The notes below the pieces were generated by a model. It was not told the origin of the DNA and made no database searches. It worked only from the letters and a program-made list of their open reading frames with translations. From positions 1-64,000 of the forward strand of contig CAVQFO010000020.1 of assembly GCA_963711725.1 (NCBI GenBank): 64,000 bases of DNA. The letters run 5' to 3'. The first letter of the stretch is position 1. Every line of letters starts with the position of its first letter. This document shows, one piece after another, positions 16,874 to 26,450 of this stretch. The position numbers were made by a program, and so were the translations under genes. The DNA is from CAVQFO01 sp963711725 (GTDB lineage: Bacteria > Pseudomonadota > Gammaproteobacteria > Nitrococcales > Aquisalimonadaceae).

Positions 16874-19058
16874 ATGACGGAACGTGTTGAGGTCGGCGGC
16901 CTGAAGGTCGCGAAAGAACTTTACGATTTGGTGGTGAATGAAGCCGCGCCGGGCACCGGCGTGGACCCCACCGCCTTCTGGAATTCCCTGGGCGAGATCG
17001 TGCGCGATATGGCGCCACGCAACCGCGAGCTGCTGGCCAAGCGCGACGATATCCAGGCCAAGATCGATGCCTGGCACAAGGAGCGCAAGGGCCAGCCGCA
17101 CGACGCCGCCGCCTACAAGGCGTTCCTCCAGGAGATCGGTTATCTCCTGCCCGAGGGCGACGACTTCTCCGTGTCCACCGCCAACGTCGATCCCGAGATC
17201 GCCGAGATCCCCGGCCCGCAGCTGGTGGTGCCCGTGCTCAACGCGCGCTTCGCGCTGAACGCCGCCAACGCCCGCTGGGGCAGCCTGTACGACGCGCTCT
17301 ACGGCACCGACATCATTCCCGAGACCGACGGCGCCGAGAAGGGCAACCGCTACAACCCCACGCGCGGCAAGAAGGTCATGGAATACGCCGGCGGCATCCT
17401 CGACGAGATCGCCCCGCTGGCCACCGGCAGCCACAAGGATGCCGGCAAGTACGCCCTGAAGAGCGCCAACGGCCGCAAGGAACTGGCCGTCACCCTGACC
17501 GACGGCACCGAGACCGGCCTGGCCGATCCCAAGCAGTTCGTCGGCTACCTGGGCGACGAGCCCTCCGCCATGCTGCTGGTCAACAACGGCCTGCACGTCG
17601 AAATCCAGATCGATCCCAGCCATCCCATCGGCAAGGATCACGCCGCCGGCGTGAAGGACGTGGTCCTGGAGTCCGCCGTCACCACCATCCAGGACTGCGA
17701 GGATTCCGTCGCCGCCGTGGACGCCGAGGACAAGTGCGGCGTCTACCGCAACTGGCTGGGCCTGATGCGCGGCGACCTGGAGGCCAGCTTCGACAAGGGC
17801 GGCCGCACCATGACCCGCAGCCTGCACGCCGACCGCAACTACACCGGCGCCGACGGCAAGGCCTTCAGCCTGCCCGGCCGCAGCCTGATGCTGGTGCGCA
17901 ACGTCGGTCACCTGATGACCAACCCCGCCGTGCTCGACGCCGAAGGCAACGAAATCCCCGAAGGCATCCTGGACTGCGCCGTCACCGCCCTGATCGCCCT
18001 GCATGACCTCAAGGCGCTGGGCAAGCACCGCAACAGCCGCGCCGGCAGCATGTACATCGTCAAGCCCAAGATGCACGGCCCGGAGGAAGTGGCCTTCGCC
18101 GACGAGCTGTTCGGCCGCGTCGAGGACGCCCTGGGGCTGGATCGCCATACCCTGAAGATGGGCATCATGGACGAGGAGCGCCGCACCACGGTGAACCTCA
18201 AGGAATGCATCCGCGCCGCCCGCGAGCGCGTCGTCTTCATCAACACCGGCTTCCTGGACCGCACCGGCGACGAGATCCACACCAGCATGGAAGCCGGCCC
18301 CATGGTGCGCAAGGGCGCCATGAAGGCCCAGCCCTGGATCAAGGCCTACGAGGACTGGAACGTGGACATCGGCCTGGAGTGCGGCCTGCGCGGCCACGCC
18401 CAGATCGGCAAGGGCATGTGGGCCATGCCGGACATGATGGCCGACATGATGGAGGCCAAGATCGGCCACCCCATGGCCGGCGCCAACTGCGCCTGGGTGC
18501 CGTCCCCCACCGCCGCCACCCTGCACGCCATCCATTACCACCAGGTGAACGTGCTGGATCGTCAGGCCGAGCTGGCCAAGCGCGAGCGCGCCAGCCTGGA
18601 CGACATCCTCACCCTGCCGCTGCTGGGTGACACCAAGCTCTCCGCCGAAGACATCCAGCAGGAACTGGACAACAACTGCCAGGGCATCCTGGGCTACGTG
18701 GTGCGCTGGATCGACCAGCGGCGTGGGCTGCTCCAAGGTCCCGGACATCCACGATGTGGGCCTGATGGAAGACCGCGCCACCCTGCGCATTTCCAGCCAG
18801 CACATCGCCAACTGGCTCCATCACGGCATCTGCACCGCCGATCAGGTCACGGAGACCATGAAGCGCATGGCCGAGGTCGTGGACCGCCAGAACGCCGGTG
18901 ATCCCAACTACCGCAACATGGCGCCGGACTTCGATGACAGCGTCGCCTTCCAGGCCGCCTGCGACCTGGTGTTCAAGGGCCGCGAGCAGCCCAACGGCTA
19001 CACCGAGCCGGTCCTGCACGCCCGCCGCCGCGAGGCCAAGGCCAAGTTCGGCAGCTGA
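16874..19058 (+). CDS. glcB: Malate synthase G (frameshifted near 18720)
   Basis: The enzyme condenses glyoxylate with acetyl-CoA to malate in the glyoxylate shunt. ATG 16874 starts [20 protein letters not shown]. Hallmarks include [18 protein letters not shown], the NRNYTG-like [35 protein letters not shown] and [14 protein letters not shown]. After VVRWIDQ at about 18718 the frame is lost, and family sequence resumes one base later as [21 protein letters not shown], running to the stop at 19058. One extra C at about 18719-18721 explains this; corrected, the protein has about 727 residues, the usual size. It is otherwise fully conserved, which points to an assembly error rather than decay. 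Confidence 0.93.
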
Positions 19059-19081
19059 GCCGCGATCGTCGCCATCGATAG

Positions 19082-19110
19082 AAAAGCCCGGCCCCGCGCC
19101 GGGCTTTTTT
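19082..19110 (+). terminator. Rho-independent terminator after glcB
   Basis: AAAAGCCCGGC and GCCGGGCTTTT form a GC-rich stem with a short CCCGC loop followed by T residues, starting 24 bases after the glcB stop. This is a textbook intrinsic terminator, and it can also act from the opposite direction. Confidence 0.9.
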
Positions 19111-19363
19111 GTGAGGAGCGGTCACGCCAACCCCAGCCGTACCCTGCACCTCAACCGTAGGAGCGGCGCTCGCCGCCGCGAACCCCACCAGCCGCCCGCC
19201 ACCCCGCAGGAGCGGACGCGCCCACCGCGAACCCCGGCGCGCGACCCACAGACCCCGGGGAACCCCCCATCCCCAGCCAGCCCCGCCCATTGAACACCCC
19301 CCACCCGCAACGCCATCGTCTCCCTAATCGACGAGTAGCGAACCAACTCCGGAGGCAACCTCG
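19111..19363. repeat. Repeat-bearing gap with REP-like palindrome
   Basis: The gap contains GTAGGAGCGGCGCTCGCCG near 19160-19180, a REP-like palindrome. The same sequence occurs inverted near 54870-54900. Short decayed GTAGGAGCGG-type copies follow. No gene is visible. Confidence 0.6.
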
Positions 19364-19972
19364 ATGTGGACGAACCGCGCCGGAATCGCCGTCCTCTGCG
19401 CCGTTGTGGCGGCGACCTGCCCCTCATGCAGCACCGTCGGCGCCGGCTCGCCCGAACCCGACCAAGCGCAATACCCCAGCAAGGAACTGGCCGTCCTCAA
19501 TCACGGCTACGCGCTGCTCTACAACAAGGCCGCCGAGTTCTCCAAGATCCGCAAGCTGCTCTACGTAAAGATCAACACCGAAGCCGTCGGCAACTTCATT
19601 TCCGACCTGGGCGACTACGGCGACACCATTCAGGACAAGCTGGACAGCCTCACCCATCGCTACCCCTCGCTCTCGGTAAAGGACACCGGCCTGCCGAAAA
19701 TCGAGACCGAAAAGCGCGACGCCGTCTCAAGCTACTATCTGCACCACATGCTCCCCCTGGTCGGCCGCTCCGGCCACGAATTCGACCGAACCCTGCTGCA
19801 AACCCAACGCGAAGAACTCAACCAGGCCCGCTTCTACGCCCGCGTCCTGATCAAGCACGAACGCGACGAAAACCGAAAACGCCTGCTCAGCGGCATCCAG
19901 AAAAAACTGGACGGCTTCTACGACCGGGTAACAAACCTCCTGGAGAAGAACTACTACGCTGACTCACAGTGA
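19364..19972 (+). CDS. Hypothetical exported protein, possible lipoprotein
   Basis: This 202-residue protein starts at ATG 19364 behind GGAGGCAACCTCG. The N-terminus (MWTNRAGIAVLCAVVAATCPSC) is a signal-like hydrophobic stretch with cysteines near the expected processing site, but the lipobox is not canonical (AATC or CPSC). The remainder is helical and charged (EFSKIRKLLYVKINTEAV, LNQARFYARVLIKHERDEN) without recognised domains. No partner genes are evident. Confidence 0.65.
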   Translation: MWTNRAGIAVLCAVVAATCPSCSTVGAGSPEPDQAQYPSKELAVLNHGYALLYNKAAEFSKIRKLLYVKINTEAVGNFISDLGDYGDTIQDKLDSLTHRYPSLSVKDTGLPKIETEKRDAVSSYYLHHMLPLVGRSGHEFDRTLLQTQREELNQARFYARVLIKHERDENRKRLLSGIQKKLDGFYDRVTNLLEKNYYADSQ

Positions 19973-20044
19973 TGACAACGCCGCGAAGCGAAAAGCCCGC
20001 CCATCTATACTGCCCCTGAGGGGGGAATCCTCCGTCGCCCCCTT

Positions 20045-20069
20045 GTCATTCCCGCGAAAGCGGGAATCC
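20045..20069. repeat. GTCATTCCCGCGAAAGCGGGAATCC dispersed palindrome
   Basis: A 25-base hairpin repeat (stem TTCCCGC/GCGGGAA with a GAAA loop) of the kind found widely in GC-rich Gammaproteobacteria. Two further copies in inverted orientation lie at 32167-32191 and 32209-32233. Confidence 0.85.
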
Positions 20070-20097
20070 ACAGCCGTTCAACGCCCGGAGCCCGTCC

Positions 20098-20493
20098 ATG
20101 CCCCACCTCCAATTCGAACTAAACAAAACCCTGACCGACGAACAAAAGCGCGAACTCGCCACCGAGGCCAAAACACTATTCGCCCGCATCATGGACACCG
20201 GAACCGACCACATCGCCACTACCATCCGCGAGTACGGTACCTACAACCTGGACCTGGGCCGAGTCACCGACCACACCAAAGGAGTCGCCCTGGTCAACGC
20301 CGACCTGCGCCAAGGCCGCACGCTGGAACAGCGCCGGGATCTGGCCCTGGGCTTCATCGAAATCCTCGAACGGCTGTTCGGCGTGCCCGGCGAGCACATC
20401 TACGTAACGTTCACCGAACACAAAGGCGAGGATTTCCATCTGAATGAGCGGTGTCTGACCGACTGGATCGAGGGCGAAGACCCCCTGGCCTAA
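20098..20493 (+). CDS. Tautomerase-superfamily protein
   Basis: This is a 131-residue protein beginning Met-Pro-His-Leu. After removal of Met the N-terminal Pro would be the catalytic base, as in 4-oxalocrotonate tautomerase and MIF relatives. The length corresponds to two beta-alpha-beta units in one chain (first ending near residue 60; second containing RDLALGFIEILERLFGVPGEHIYVTF). The specific reaction is unknown; relatives include tautomerases and dehalogenases. The gene stands alone between repeats. Confidence 0.8.
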   Translation: MPHLQFELNKTLTDEQKRELATEAKTLFARIMDTGTDHIATTIREYGTYNLDLGRVTDHTKGVALVNADLRQGRTLEQRRDLALGFIEILERLFGVPGEHIYVTFTEHKGEDFHLNERCLTDWIEGEDPLA

Positions 20494-20963
20494 TCGATCC
20501 AAATGCGGGGTTGGTTAGCAAAGCGCAACCCACCAATCCGGCGCAGCCGCACTAGCCAACGATCCGAAAAAACCCAAGGTCCATAACGATGTCCACCAAA
20601 CGCCCCACGGGAACCAAGCCCCTGACGTCACCGTTGGCGCTGCAGTACGACCGTGTCTGAACTTGAGATATCTGTCGTTAAGCGGTGACGTATCTGTTCG
20701 CGCGCCCTCCGGTGTGGTCGAGCCGCGGAGGCATGTGGTGGGGAAAGATGGGGGCATGACGGAACATGTTGTTTGTGCTTGTTGGAAGTCATGGATGTCC
20801 TGTGAACTTCTTTCAAAGGCATGAAGTCCCGCCTGCGCGGGAACGAGGGGGTGGTTGTTAAGGCAATGGCTCCTTGAGCCCTTGTAGGGTGGGCGAAGCC
20901 CACGCGGATCCAAAACCCGACGCGTGGGCTTCGCCCACCCTACATCGGCATGGTCGTGGCGGT
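20494..20963. repeat. Repeat-rich intergenic region
   Basis: This 470-base gap has no convincing gene. At about 20511-20548 lies a solo AGCGCAACCCACCAATCCGGC-type repeat. At 20883-20906 and 20921-20944 two perfect 24-bp inverted arms (TGTAGGGTGGGCGAAGCCCA and its complement) flank a 14-base loop. They form a strong hairpin between the convergent tautomerase and nrdJ genes that may terminate both. Confidence 0.75.
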
Positions 20964-22808
20964 TTAGTCCCCTTCCCGCTCGATGCTGCAGCAATGGGGC
21001 GAGAGCACGCCCCGCTGTTCGGGTTCTTCGGGGGTGAGAACCGCGCCGGTGATCGGATTCGGCCGGAACGTGGTGCAGCCCTTGAGCCGCAGGTCATAAG
21101 CCCGTTCGTAGAGATCCTGGAACGACTCGAAAGGGTAGTCTTCGGGTACGTTGATGGTTTTGGATATGGCGTTGTCCACGAACGGCTGCAAGGCGCCCTC
21201 CATGGCCAGGTGGTCCCGTGGGTCAATCCGTTCGGCGGTGCGGAAGGTGTCAGGCAACGGGGTGTCGTCGCCGAAGAGTTCACGGAAGCGTGCGTGGGCG
21301 TAGTCCTCCAGGTGGAATTCGGAGGTGCCGCCGTTGCTGTTGAGTATGCGGCGGATGTGGCGCAGGGAGTAGACGGGTTCCACGCCGCTGGAGACGTTGT
21401 TGGCCAGCAGGCTGATGGTGCCGGTGGGGGCGATGGCCAGCAGGTGGCTGTTGCGGATGCCGTGCTCGGCGATGGACTCGCGGATATCCGCCGGCAGCCG
21501 TTGTACGAAGGGGGCGGCCAAGTGTGCTTCGGTTTCGAGGAAGGGGAAGCTGCCCTTTTCCCGGGCCAGGGCCACGGAGGTGCGGTAGGCGGTGTCGCGG
21601 ACGGTGCGCATGATCTCGGCGGCGGTCTTCCGGGCGGGTTCGCTGTCGTAGCGCAGGCCCAGCATGATCAGCGCGTCCCCGAGGCCGGTGATGCCCAGGC
21701 CGATGCGGCGGGAGCCGCGGGCCTGCTCGGCTTGCCGGGGCAGGGGGAAGCGGGAGGCGTCGATGACGTTGTCCAGCAGGCGGGTGCCGACGGCGGCGGT
21801 GGCCCTGATGCCGTCCCAGTCCAGCCGGGCCTGGTCGCTGAACGGCGCTTCCACGAAGCGCGTGAGATTTATGGAGCCCAGGTCGCAGGCGCCGTAGGGC
21901 GGCAGGGGGATTTCGCCGCAGGGGTTGGTGGCGCTGATGCGTTCGCGGTAGCTCAGGTTGTCGGCGGCTCGGATGCGGTCGATGAACAGCACGCCGGGCT
22001 CGGCGTAATCGTAGGCGCCGCGGATGATGGCGCGCCACAGGCCGCGGGCGGAGATCCTGCGGTGCACGGTGCACTGGATGGTCTCGCCGGCAGGGCCCCA
22101 GTCGCGTTCCACGGTTTCGGCGTCGGGCGGGTCTTCCGCTTGGCGGGGAAAGACCAGGGGCCATTCGTCGTCTGCGCGCACGGCCTCGATCAGGGCGTCG
22201 GTGACCAGCACCGAGACGTTGAAGTGGCGCAGTTCCCGGGCCTCACGCTTGGCCTGGATGAATTCCTCGATATCCGGGTGGTCGCAGCGAAGCGTTGCCA
22301 TCATGGCGCCGCGCCGGGCGCCGGTGGACAGCACGGTGGCGCACATGGCGTCCCACACCCGCATGAACGACACCGGGCCGGAGGCGATGGTGCCGGTGCT
22401 GTGGGCGGGCTGGTTGCGCGGGCGCAGGGGCGAGAAGTCGTAGCCCACGCCGCCGCCTTGTTGCATGGTGACGGCGCCTTCCCTGAGGCCGTCGAAGATG
22501 CCGTCCATGGAGTCGTTCAGCCGGCCCATGACGAAGCAGTTGAACAGGGTGACGTGGCGGGTGGTGCCGGCGCCCGCCAGGATGCGCCCGCCGGGCAGGA
22601 AGCGGAGGCTTTGAAGCGCCTCCAGGAAGGCCCGCTCCCAGTGGGGCCGGTGGGCTTCCGGTTCTACGGCCGCCAGGGCGTGGGCCACCCGCCGCCAGGT
22701 GTGCACGGGTTCGGTTTCGCCGTTGGGGGCGTGCTCCCAGCGGTATTTGGTGGCCCAAATATGCCGCGCGATGGGGCTCAGGCCGACCTTGTCGACGGGC
22801 GTATCCAC
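20964..22808 (-). CDS. nrdJ: Adenosylcobalamin-dependent ribonucleoside-diphosphate reductase (class II)
   Basis: This 614-residue class II reductase makes deoxyribonucleotides with a B12-derived thiyl radical, without oxygen dependence. Cys91 (LFNCFVM) and Cys308 fit the active-site redox pair. NPCGEIPLPPYG supplies Asn295, the thiyl Cys297 and Glu299. The C-terminal tail HCCSIEREGD carries the CC pair that shuttles reducing power. There is no N-terminal ATP-cone, so allosteric activity control may be absent. GTG 22808 is chosen because it is preceded by GGAGGCTCTACC; an open frame extends upstream to 22874 without a ribosome binding site. It is somewhat shorter than many NrdJ proteins but all catalytic parts are present. 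Confidence 0.93.
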   Translation of the reverse strand: MDTPVDKVGLSPIARHIWATKYRWEHAPNGETEPVHTWRRVAHALAAVEPEAHRPHWERAFLEALQSLRFLPGGRILAGAGTTRHVTLFNCFVMGRLNDSMDGIFDGLREGAVTMQQGGGVGYDFSPLRPRNQPAHSTGTIASGPVSFMRVWDAMCATVLSTGARRGAMMATLRCDHPDIEEFIQAKREARELRHFNVSVLVTDALIEAVRADDEWPLVFPRQAEDPPDAETVERDWGPAGETIQCTVHRRISARGLWRAIIRGAYDYAEPGVLFIDRIRAADNLSYRERISATNPCGEIPLPPYGACDLGSINLTRFVEAPFSDQARLDWDGIRATAAVGTRLLDNVIDASRFPLPRQAEQARGSRRIGLGITGLGDALIMLGLRYDSEPARKTAAEIMRTVRDTAYRTSVALAREKGSFPFLETEAHLAAPFVQRLPADIRESIAEHGIRNSHLLAIAPTGTISLLANNVSSGVEPVYSLRHIRRILNSNGGTSEFHLEDYAHARFRELFGDDTPLPDTFRTAERIDPRDHLAMEGALQPFVDNAISKTINVPEDYPFESFQDLYERAYDLRLKGCTTFRPNPITGAVLTPEEPEQRGVLSPHCCSIEREGD

Positions 22809-22881
22809 GGTAGAGCCTCCGAAACCGGGCGATACTCTGAGAGTTAGCCCAAAGCCCCGCGAATACAAGGCCACCCAGGTC

Positions 22882-24087
22882 TCAGAAGTAGTAGCCCACG
22901 TTCAGGTTGTATCGGTGGTGCCACTGCTTGTCGCCGCTGCCGGCGGCCAGGCCATCGGTGAAGGCCGGGGACAGGAACGGATGGTTCCTCCCGTAGCCGA
23001 AATCGACATAGATCAGGAAATGGCCGGCGGCGACGGATGCGCCCAGCACGTTTTCCTCGCTGCGCGCGAAATCCGAGGGGCCCTTAACCAGGCGGCTGTA
23101 GTCGTCGTAGAAGGTGATGTGATCCACGTAGTGCCAGGCCACCGGCAGCGTGTAGCTCACTCCGGCCACGTACAACGTACCCCGGGCCGCCGCGCGGTAG
23201 GGGAAGTCGTAGGCGCCGCGGATCACCACGTCCTCGCTCTGGCCCGGCGGATTGTGGAGGTAGTAGCGATAGCGGATGGCTTCGAGCTTCGTGCCCCAGC
23301 GGCCATAGCTGCCTCTCAGATGAACGCCCACCGCGTATTGATGGCCGTTCTTGTCGGTGTCTTCGTTGTGGACCTGGGCCCACTGCGCGGACAGCCCGAT
23401 TTCGGTGCTGCTGGATTGGGCATGTTGCAGGGTGTAGGCGAGCCGGGCGTTGAGCTGGTTGCGCTGCTCGTTGTGCACGCCCAGGCCCTCCACCACGTCG
23501 TAGGTGTAGCGGGCGCTGTCCTCGCTCTCCCCCCGGTAATTGCCGCCATCGCGCGGGTAGGCCGCCAGCCGCAGGTCCCAGGGACCGGACTGGCTTACGT
23601 ACTTGACCCCCAGCGCGTAGCTGTCCTCCAGGCCCAGGTAGTAGGGCAGTTGCAGGAACCAGTTGTGGGAGGCGTAGGGGAGGATGCCGAAAGGGACTTT
23701 GCTTACACCCGCCTCAACCTTGTGGTTCTTGTCGAAGCGGTAGCCGATCCAGCCGTGATGGAGAAAGTGGGTCATGTGCCCACCTTCGTAATGGTAATAG
23801 CGGTATTGGGCGGAGCCGATCCAGGGGTCCGCGGAGAGCTTCAAACCCAGGGCGGCTGTATCGAAATCCAATTGCCCGCCGTGCCGATAGTGCTTGTTCC
23901 AGTCCTTGTAGACGTAGTTGTAGCGCAGCATTCCGGTCAGCTTGAGGGGCGGGTCGGAGCTGGCCGCCTTTGTGGGCAGGCAGGTGGCGAGAGTCGCGGC
24001 GGCCGCCGCCAGGGCAATGCCGCGGCATAACCAGGCGCGGGGCGTCTTGGCGGCGCTCGGCGCCGCCCGGCTGAGCGTTCGCTTCAT
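22882..24087 (-). CDS. Porin-like outer-membrane beta-barrel protein
   Basis: This 401-residue protein has a long N-terminal signal region (charged MKRTLSRAAPSAAK, then GIALAAAAATLATCLPTKAA). The mature part has alternating aromatic/polar strands (LTGMLRYNYVYKDWNKHY, AQYRYYHYEGGHMTHFLHHG, KVEAGVSKVPFGIL) and ends in YNLNVGYYF, the terminal Phe typical of BAM-assembled barrels. It resembles OprP/OprO-like phosphate-selective porins in architecture, but the substrate cannot be inferred. The stop lies 73 bases upstream of the nrdJ start on the same strand; the two may be cotranscribed. Confidence 0.75.
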   Translation of the reverse strand: MKRTLSRAAPSAAKTPRAWLCRGIALAAAAATLATCLPTKAASSDPPLKLTGMLRYNYVYKDWNKHYRHGGQLDFDTAALGLKLSADPWIGSAQYRYYHYEGGHMTHFLHHGWIGYRFDKNHKVEAGVSKVPFGILPYASHNWFLQLPYYLGLEDSYALGVKYVSQSGPWDLRLAAYPRDGGNYRGESEDSARYTYDVVEGLGVHNEQRNQLNARLAYTLQHAQSSSTEIGLSAQWAQVHNEDTDKNGHQYAVGVHLRGSYGRWGTKLEAIRYRYYLHNPPGQSEDVVIRGAYDFPYRAAARGTLYVAGVSYTLPVAWHYVDHITFYDDYSRLVKGPSDFARSEENVLGASVAAGHFLIYVDFGYGRNHPFLSPAFTDGLAAGSGDKQWHHRYNLNVGYYF

Positions 24088-24319
24088 GCAGCGTCTCCTT
24101 GTTCGTCAGAGGGGCCTCTCTGTCGACGGAGGCGGGGATTGTTGTCGTTCGAGCAGGCGGGCCGGAATGCGCAACAGCCAGCCTCCCGCTCCACTTTGAA
24201 CAGACCGCAGCATTGGCTGTGAGGGCGGTCGCCGCCGCTTGCAACCGTTGCATCCCGTTGGCAGCGGCCCGAGATACCCCCTATCCTGGGCCCGACAACA
24301 GGTTTGGACGGGGGAACCC

Positions 24320-25975
24320 ATGGAGCGGCTTCGCGAGTATCTGCGCCGCATCGACGGCCGTGGCTACAAGGCCTACAAGGACATCAAGGGGACCTATCGC
24401 TTCCCGGAATTCACGTTGTTCGTGGACCACGTTCAGGCGGACCCTTTCGCCGCGCCCTCGCGCCTGCGGGTGCGCATCCCGGCTGAGACGGCGGCTCTGC
24501 CGGATTCCTGCCGCCGCAGCCCGGCGCGATCCGTCGCCGCGCGGGACTTCATTGCCCGTGCCTTCCGTGCGGCGGGCAAGACTGCGCCGGAACTGTCCAT
24601 CGACGCAGGGCTTCAGAGCGTTCTGGATCGGACCGCCGTGCTGTTTCCGGAGGGCGATGTCGAGATTCGGTTTCGGGTGGAACTGCCCGGGCGGGGGCGG
24701 ACCATCCTCGGTCGCCGCGCCGACGAGCTTCTCTGCCGGCAACTCCCGGAGATTGTCTCCGCCGTGACGGCCCGCGGCCTGGACTTGGCCCGGCTTGAAG
24801 CGCATTGCGCGGCAGTGGAGGATCAACAGGCCCTGCGCGATCAACTGGCAGCAAAAGGCCTGGTGGCCTTCGTGGGCGACGGCGCCGTCCTGCCCCGCCG
24901 CTCCGGCATCGACGACCGCCCTTTGGCCGACGGAATCCCGTTTTCCGCCCCGGCAAGCCTGCGGGTGGAACTGGAGGCGCCCAATGCGGGCGCGGTCACC
25001 GGCCTGGGCATCCCCGAAGGCATCACCCTGATCGTGGGCGGCGGCTTCCACGGAAAATCCACCCTGCTTAACGCCCTCATGCTGGGCGTCTACGACCACA
25101 AACCGGGTGACGGCCGCGAGCGCGTGGTGACCCGACCGGATGCCGTGAAGATCCGCGCCGAGGACGGCCGCACGGTGCACGCCGTGGATCTCTCGCCGTT
25201 CATCAATCATCTGCCCTACGGCAAACGCACCGACTGCTTCGATACCGAACTGGCCTCGGGTTCCACCAGCCAGGCCGCCGCCCTGCAGGAGGCCTTGGAG
25301 TCGGGTGCGCAAACGTTGCTGGTGGATGAGGACACCTCCGCCACCAATTTCATGATCCGCGACGAGCGCATGCAGGCGCTGGTTGCCAAGGAACACGAAC
25401 CGATTACCCCCTTCATCGACCGCATTCATGAGCTGCGGGACGTGCTGGATGTATCCACCGTGCTCGTCATGGGCGGCTCCGGCGATTACTTCGAACACGC
25501 CGATACCGTTATCCAGATGCAGGACTACCAGCCCCTGGATGTCACCGCCGAGGCCCTGCGCATCGCCGAAACCCACCGCAGCGGCCGTCAAGTGGAATCG
25601 GGTCGTCCCCTGCGCCCGCCGGTCCCGCGCCGGGTCCGGGTTGGATCGCTGGACCCGACCGCCGGTAAAGGCCGCCGCCGGATCAAGGTCCGCGGCGTGG
25701 ATACACTCGTGTTCGGACGCAGCGACGTGGATCTGCGCGCGGTGGAGCAATTGGCGGATTCGTCTCAGCTGCGCACGGCGGGGGTGCTGCTGGCGCGGTT
25801 GGCGGAGGACGAACACGGTTTGGTCAACCCGGTGGAGTGGTTGGCGCGGCACGTCGACGCCGCTTGGGATGACATTGCGTACGCGCCGGACGGGGATTTG
25901 GCCCGGCCGCGGTTGGCGGAGGTGATGGCGGCGTTGAATCGGTTGCGGGGGGCGGTGTTTGAGGCTGGGGGGTGA
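24320..25975 (+). CDS. ABC-class ATPase domain protein (PF09818 type)
   Basis: This 551-residue soluble protein starts at ATG 24320 after GGGGGAACCC. Its N-terminus (LRRIDGRGYKAYKDIKGTYRF) and middle match the predicted ATPases of the ABC class. The P-loop GGGFHGKST is near residues 240-248, the Walker B-like LLVDEDTSATNFMIRD near 333-348, and MGGSGDYFEHAD follows. There are no transmembrane segments, so it is not a transporter; RNA- or ribosome-associated roles have been suggested for ABC ATPases without membrane domains. Its function in bacteria is unproven. It stands alone, divergent from the porin gene. Confidence 0.88.
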   Translation: MERLREYLRRIDGRGYKAYKDIKGTYRFPEFTLFVDHVQADPFAAPSRLRVRIPAETAALPDSCRRSPARSVAARDFIARAFRAAGKTAPELSIDAGLQSVLDRTAVLFPEGDVEIRFRVELPGRGRTILGRRADELLCRQLPEIVSAVTARGLDLARLEAHCAAVEDQQALRDQLAAKGLVAFVGDGAVLPRRSGIDDRPLADGIPFSAPASLRVELEAPNAGAVTGLGIPEGITLIVGGGFHGKSTLLNALMLGVYDHKPGDGRERVVTRPDAVKIRAEDGRTVHAVDLSPFINHLPYGKRTDCFDTELASGSTSQAAALQEALESGAQTLLVDEDTSATNFMIRDERMQALVAKEHEPITPFIDRIHELRDVLDVSTVLVMGGSGDYFEHADTVIQMQDYQPLDVTAEALRIAETHRSGRQVESGRPLRPPVPRRVRVGSLDPTAGKGRRRIKVRGVDTLVFGRSDVDLRAVEQLADSSQLRTAGVLLARLAEDEHGLVNPVEWLARHVDAAWDDIAYAPDGDLARPRLAEVMAALNRLRGAVFEAGG

Positions 25976-26002
25976 GAGGGTGTGTGCGCCTTCGTCGCAC
26001 GG

Positions 26003-26368
26003 ATTGGTGGGTTACGCTTCGCTAACCCACCCTACATCTAAGGGCACTTGCCTTGAATTTGGTGCCTCTTAAGCCCCGTTGATGGCGCCGAGCACGGGTG
26101 CAAATGAAGGGCTGAGCCCTTTAGGGGCGGGCAATGGATTGTTGGGCCCACCGCCTTCATTTGGGCCCGCGCACAGGGAACCCGAAGGGCGACATCCCCG
26201 GGTGCCTTTTCTTTGGGTTACGTTTCTTTCGGGCAAGCAAAGAAAGGTAACTCGTCGCAGGGGCGCGAAAGCCCCGCCTAATTCATCGCCGCGCAGCGGC
26301 ACGAGCCCATCTAACCTAATGTAGGGTGGGTTAGCGAAGCGTAACCCACCAATCCGGCGAAGCCGCAA
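26003..26368. repeat. Composite dispersed repeat, copy 1 (inverted relative to copies 2 and 3)
   Basis: This copy is bounded by GGTGGGTTACGCTTCGCTAA near 26010 and GGTTAGCGAAGCGTAACCCA near 26329, which are inverse complements. Inside, in order: GCGCCGAGCACGGGTGCAAA, the GGGCCCACCGCCTTCATTTG block, AACCCGAAGGGCGACA, CTTTGGGTTACGTTTCTTTC with GCAAGCAAAGAAAGG, and GGGGCGCGAAAGCCCC. The same blocks recur in reverse order and orientation at 30946-31340 and 61378-62045. No protein is encoded. It fills most of the 475-base gap before the M20 gene. Confidence 0.8.
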
Positions 26369-26450
26369 CGTCCCAACAACCTTTGCAACGTTGCGGCAAC
26401 AACCCCATGCCGGAGACAATATCCTGCTGAAACCAATCAGGTACCGCACC

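Noticed and set aside
16754..18811. A 685-codon open frame antisense to malate synthase
   Set aside because: It is a shadow of a GC-rich gene: third-position bias of glcB creates it, the translation is Val/Gly/His/Ala-rich, and it has no family features.
20874..22847. A 657-codon open frame antisense to nrdJ
   Set aside because: The nrdJ strand carries all catalytic motifs. The opposite frame is low-complexity (Gly/Ala/Val/Gln) and without a ribosome binding site.
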